This document shows, piece by piece, positions 54,218 to 57,527 of a DNA stretch of 57,527 nt. The translations under genes and the position numbers were made by a program. The DNA lies in NCBI GenBank assembly GCA_963724535.1, contig CAVRVD010000018.1, positions 1 through 57,527 on the forward strand, read 5' to 3'. The DNA comes from JADJPO01 sp963724535 (GTDB taxonomy: Bacteria > Actinomycetota > Actinomycetes > Actinomycetales > Kineosporiaceae). Within the stretch, counting starts at the first letter, position 1. The number at the start of each line of letters is the position of its first letter. A model generated the notes under the pieces. That model was not told the origin of the DNA. It did no database searches and worked only from the letters and a program-made list of their open reading frames with translations.

Positions 54218-55267
54218 TCACGGGACGCCGGGTCGCACGACGTCGTCCGCGCGGTCGTCGCCAGGTGTCGGGTCGGGGTCGGACCGGCGCCCGGCGACCA
54301 GGCTGGTGGCGGTCACCACGGCCAGGACGCCGATGATGACGCCGAGGGAGACCAGGGTCGGCACCGTGGGCACGCCCTCCCAGACGCCGTGCACCCAGTG
54401 CAGCATCAGCTTGACGCCGATGAAGCCGAGGATGGCGGCCAGCCCGAAGCCGAGGTGGGTCAGCCTGCTCAGCGCGCCCTCGAGCACGAAGTACAGGGCA
54501 CGCAGGCCGAGCAGCGCGAAGGCGTTGGTCGCGAAGACCAGGTAGGGGTCGGCGGTGATCCCGTAGACCGCGGGCACCGAGTCGACCGCGAACACCACGT
54601 CGGTGGCCAGGATGGCCACCACGACAAGGGCCAGCGGGGTCAGCGCCCGGCGTCCGTCGGGCAGCCGGATGCTCATCCTGGTTCCCCGGTAGTCGTCGGT
54701 GACGGGGTAGAGCCGGCGCAGCAGCCGCACGCTGCGCAGTGAGCCGACGTCGAGGGCGGCCTCCTGGTGGGACAGGGCCTCGCGCAGCACCTTGACCCCG
54801 GTGGCGAGCAGCACGAGGCCGAACAGCAGGAAGGTCCAGTCGAAGCGGGCGATCAGCTGGGCGCCGAGGGCGATGAAGACGCCGCGCAGCACCAGCGCCC
54901 CGGCCACGCCGATCAGGAGGACGCGCTGCTGCAGCACCCTCGGCACCGCGAAGGCGCTGAGCAGCAGCAGGAAGACGAACAGGTTGTCGATCGACAGCGA
55001 CTTCTCGACCAGGTAGCCGGTGTAGTACTGCAGGCCACGGTCGGCGCCGTGGGTCGACCAGATCCAGACGCCGAACAGCAGCGGCAGGGCGACGTAGAAG
55101 GACGACCAGGCCACTGCCTCGCGCATCGAGACCTCGTGCGGACGACGGGTGATCAGGAAGTCGACGCCCAGCAGGACGACGACCGCGCCGATGGTCAGCG
55201 CCCACAGGGTGGGGGTGCCCAACGACGGTCCGGCGGTGATGTCCACGGGTGTGGCGGCGGGCAGCAC
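54218..55267 (-). CDS. TerC/Alx-family membrane protein
   Basis: 349 residues with seven to nine membrane helices. The diagnostic acidic motifs are EKSLSIDNLFVFLLLLSAFA and LATDVVFAVDSVPAVYGIT, whose Asp residues lie in the membrane. Relatives such as Alx and YkoY export manganese or help metal loading of exported proteins. GTG 55267 has GAGGAGA upstream. The leader carries a probable yybP-ykoY riboswitch, so expression should respond to Mn2+. Confidence 0.9.
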   Translation of the reverse strand: MLPAATPVDITAGPSLGTPTLWALTIGAVVVLLGVDFLITRRPHEVSMREAVAWSSFYVALPLLFGVWIWSTHGADRGLQYYTGYLVEKSLSIDNLFVFLLLLSAFAVPRVLQQRVLLIGVAGALVLRGVFIALGAQLIARFDWTFLLFGLVLLATGVKVLREALSHQEAALDVGSLRSVRLLRRLYPVTDDYRGTRMSIRLPDGRRALTPLALVVVAILATDVVFAVDSVPAVYGITADPYLVFATNAFALLGLRALYFVLEGALSRLTHLGFGLAAILGFIGVKLMLHWVHGVWEGVPTVPTLVSLGVIIGVLAVVTATSLVAGRRSDPDPTPGDDRADDVVRPGVP

Positions 55268-55290
55268 GCTCGTTCTCCTCAGCGACGACG

Positions 55291-55400
55291 GCCGAGGTCT
55301 CCTTCACCGTCCCGGCCGAGCCGGAGCGGCCCCGCGCCGGAAGCCCTGCCGAGGGCTCGTGGTGACCGACGCGGTGTTCGGGAAGTACTCCCCTCGGGGT
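55291..55400 (-). promoter_or_regulatory. yybP-ykoY (manganese) riboswitch, probable
   Basis: The minus-strand leader of the terC gene contains GGGGAGTA (55393-55386) near its 5' side and GAGACCTC (55300-55293) near its 3' side. These match the conserved internal-loop elements of the yybP-ykoY family (GGGGAGUAG and AGACCU). CCGAGG (55397-55392) and CCTCGG (55296-55291) pair perfectly as the P1 stem that closes the fold. Placement before a TerC gene is the classical context. Confidence 0.7.
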
Positions 55401-55458
55401 CGAGGGTAGAGGGTGGTCACCGAATTCGGCAACACGGGAGTGTCGTTATTCGACCGCC

Positions 55459-56247
55459 CTACTCGCGGCGGGCGGTGACGAGGTAACGCGGGGCGGCGGG
55501 GTCGTACGTCGACGCGATCGGGTCGAGCCCCGCGGCGCGCAGGTCGTCGTCCAGGTCCGTGTGGGTGCTGGGCCAGAACGGCAGTGCCTGGGTGCGGGAG
55601 TCGACCGCGCCGTCCTCCCCCAGGAGCGCGACGGCGACGTCGGCGATGTGGACGTCGGCCCAGGCGTCCGGGACCGTCCAGGCGTACACCACGACCGCGG
55701 GCCGGCCGTCCCGGACGACGACCCGGTCGACCACCTCCAGGCGCGGCGCCGTCTGCCGGACCAGCTCCCAGTTGCGAGAGGTGACGGCCAGCACCCCGCC
55801 CGGACGCAGCACCGCCGCCTGGCCGGCGAGCGAAGCGCGCCGGGCCGTGCGGCCCTCGGCGTGGTGCAGGGAGTTGCCGACGCACAGGACGGCGTCGAAC
55901 GCACCTGCGGCGAAGCGACCGGGCAGGTTCACCCAGTCGCACACCGCGGCGTCAACGGTGATGCCGTGGCGGCCGGCGCGGGCCTGGGTGTGCTCGACCA
56001 TCTGCGCGCTCGCATCCGTGGCCGAGACCCGAAACCCGTTCTCGGCCAGACCGACCGCGAGATCGCCGACGCCGCAGGCGCAGTCGAGCACCCTGGCGCC
56101 GGGCTCAAGCAGGTCGGTGACGCTGGAGAACGCGGCCACCGACGCCCGCGGCCCGAACACCTCGTCGGGAACCAACCACGCATAGACGTCGGCGAGCGCG
56201 TCGTACTCCCGGCCGTCCGTCATGGCACTCGTCATGCCATCCAGCAT
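55459..56247 (-). CDS. Class I SAM-dependent methyltransferase
   Basis: 262 residues. The SAM-binding motif I is VLDCACGVGDLAVGLAENGF (about 53-72), motif II SATDASAQMVEHTQARAG, and motif IV DAVLCVGNSLHHA. The overall form resembles glycine/sarcosine N-methyltransferase-like enzymes, but the substrate is unknown. In-frame ATGs at 56247, 56235 and 56223 all precede the conserved part and none has a clear ribosome site; the longest is given. Confidence 0.85.
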   Translation of the reverse strand: MLDGMTSAMTDGREYDALADVYAWLVPDEVFGPRASVAAFSSVTDLLEPGARVLDCACGVGDLAVGLAENGFRVSATDASAQMVEHTQARAGRHGITVDAAVCDWVNLPGRFAAGAFDAVLCVGNSLHHAEGRTARRASLAGQAAVLRPGGVLAVTSRNWELVRQTAPRLEVVDRVVVRDGRPAVVVYAWTVPDAWADVHIADVAVALLGEDGAVDSRTQALPFWPSTHTDLDDDLRAAGLDPIASTYDPAAPRYLVTARRE

Positions 56248-56339
56248 GCCGACCGGCAGGAGTGTGGGCGAACCTCAGTACGGCAGGTCGTCGTCCTGCA
56301 ACCCCGAGCTCACGGCGAGGCGCCGGGCGGTGTCATCGG

Positions 56340-57527
56340 TCAGGGCTTCAGCGGGGGGACCAGGTTGCCTGCCGTGGCACCTGTTTCGGCGAGGGCGCCG
56401 GCTGCCTGGCCGACCGCACCGGAGGTGGTGCCCTCCACCGCGCTGACGGTGTCCTTGACCGTTCCGGCCGCCGCGGCCGCGCGTTCCTGGGCAGCAGCTT
56501 CCACCGACCGCACGACCTTGGTCACCCGCTTCGGCACGGCCGCGGGGACGGCCGACGGGACGGGACGGTCCGGACCGGTCGGGCTGTCCTGTGGTGGCGT
56601 CGGCTGGCCGGCGGGCGTTGGCGGAGTGGTCGGTCCGGGCGGCGAGGTGGACCCGTCGCCCGAGGGGTCCGAACCGACCGTTGCGACGCTGGCCTCGGGG
56701 CTGACAGGGCTGACGGTGCCGGCCGACGCCGACGGCGCGGTGGACACCGATGACCACATGCTGACCGCGCTCGGCCCGGCGATGGAAGCGGATGTCGTGC
56801 CGGAGATAGCCGGGGCGACGGCCCCGGTGGCCAGAACGCCGACGCCGACCGCCCGGGCGAGGGTCGCCGCGGGTACGGTGCCGGAGGCGACGATCGGGAT
56901 GTCGGACAACCAGGCCAGCGCACCTTGGGCCCGCCTCAGGCGGGGCACTCCGACCGCGATCATGGCACGCACGACCACGGGATCGAACTGGGCACCCGAA
57001 TGCGTGACCAGCTCGCGAAGCGCCGCGCGGCGCGAGACCGGGCGCTTGTACGCGCGCGCCGCCGTCATCACGTCGTAGGCGTCGGCGACCGAGACGATCC
57101 GGGCACCCAGGCAGATCTCGGAACCGCGCAGCCCCGAGGGGTACCCCGCGCCGTCGAACCGCTCGTGGTGCTGGACGATGACGTCGGCCCAATCACCCAG
57201 CCACGGGAGCAGACCGGCGGCGATCTCGGCCCCGTGTGCCGGGTGCGCCTGAAGCACCTCCCACTCCTGGGCGGTCGGGCGGCCCGGCTTGTTCAGCAGG
57301 TCGGCCGGCACGTGGAGCTTGCCGATGTCGTGCAGGATCGCCGCCCAGCGCAGCAGGTCCCGGTCGCGTTGGGGCAGGCCCAGCTGCTCGGCCAACAGGT
57401 CGGTGAACATCCGCACGCGCTCGGCGTGCCCGCGAGTCGGTCTGTCGTGCCTGCTGAGGGCCGCGATGAGGGTGAGGATCTCGCGCGCCACGGCGCCCGG
57501 GTCGGCTCCGGCGGCGCGGACCCGCTG
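56340..57527 (-). CDS. HD-GYP domain protein with long disordered tail (partial, runs off right edge)
   Basis: The frame is open to the right edge (it begins QRVRAAGADPGAVAREIL), so the N-terminus is missing. The HD-GYP domain follows: RGHAERVRMFTDLLAEQLGL, the metal-binding ILHDIGKLHVP, HPAHGAEIAAG and HHERFDGAGYPSGLRG. HD-GYP proteins usually hydrolyse c-di-GMP. After it come one hydrophobic segment (PAATLARAVGVGVLATGAVA) and a Pro/Ser/Thr-rich then Ala/Glu-rich tail of about 170 residues. The tail may place the domain at the membrane with an exported or disordered end. Confidence 0.8.
   Translation of the reverse strand, partial: QRVRAAGADPGAVAREILTLIAALSRHDRPTRGHAERVRMFTDLLAEQLGLPQRDRDLLRWAAILHDIGKLHVPADLLNKPGRPTAQEWEVLQAHPAHGAEIAAGLLPWLGDWADVIVQHHERFDGAGYPSGLRGSEICLGARIVSVADAYDVMTAARAYKRPVSRRAALRELVTHSGAQFDPVVVRAMIAVGVPRLRRAQGALAWLSDIPIVASGTVPAATLARAVGVGVLATGAVAPAISGTTSASIAGPSAVSMWSSVSTAPSASAGTVSPVSPEASVATVGSDPSGDGSTSPPGPTTPPTPAGQPTPPQDSPTGPDRPVPSAVPAAVPKRVTKVVRSVEAAAQERAAAAAGTVKDTVSAVEGTTSGAVGQAAGALAETGATAGNLVPPLKP

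Overview
This window is chromosomal DNA of a very GC-rich Gram-positive bacterium, almost certainly an actinomycete (Actinomycetota). The signs are a uniformly high-GC coding style with many GTG starts, a resuscitation-promoting factor with DUF348-G5 architecture, a protein O-mannosyltransferase, an Eis-type acetyltransferase, luciferase-like F420/flavin oxidoreductases, and actinobacterial housekeeping order (glmU-prs, rplY-pth, rpfB...rsmA-ispE). I cannot fix the genus from sequence alone.

Layout. 1-2.5 kb is a mobile-element patch: a partial IS630-type transposase, a small hypothetical gene, and a complete ISAzo13-type insertion sequence (17-bp imperfect inverted repeats, 4-bp TTAG duplication) that sits in the loop of what was a terminator hairpin. 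2.5-15.4 kb is a sugar-catabolism locus: an ABC sugar importer, a LacI regulator and a GH2 glycosidase in one operon; glpK-glpD-galT in a second; and a divergent GH5-like glycosidase. A 16-bp perfect palindrome occurs just downstream of the -10 of both operons, so one LacI repressor plausibly controls all of it. Galactosidase, galT and glycerol kinase/dehydrogenase under one operator suggest use of a galactosyl-glycerol type compound. One importer permease gene is frameshifted and an alcohol-dehydrogenase-like gene in the middle is a pseudogene, so the system may be decaying.

15.4-26.1 kb holds a drug-type ABC-2 exporter, sulfate activation (cysD, cysN, cysQ), a membrane protein resembling the front of a sugar transferase, and housekeeping genes pth, rplY, prs, glmU and tRNA-Gln. 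26.4-31.6 kb has a fatty-acid desaturase followed by TetR and MarR regulators, an ABC-F ATPase, and an AbiEi/DUF559 protein bracketed by two copies of a 76-77-bp palindromic element (a third copy lies at 41.9 kb). 31.8-43.8 kb is core: ispE, rsmA, an aminotransferase, rpfB, tatD, metG, an Eis-like acetyltransferase, rsmI and a protein mannosyltransferase.

43.8-47.4 kb is an eroding accessory stretch with a zinc-ribbon gene interrupted by a stop, a secreted AMIN-like protein, a deleted EAL-domain gene, a glyoxalase-like scrap and an unusual membrane protein. 47.5-57.5 kb carries a SulP transporter, two LLM oxidoreductases around a rhodanese, a D-cysteine desulfhydrase family enzyme, a universal stress protein, a TerC-family protein behind a probable yybP-ykoY (manganese) riboswitch, a methyltransferase, and a partial HD-GYP protein running off the right edge.
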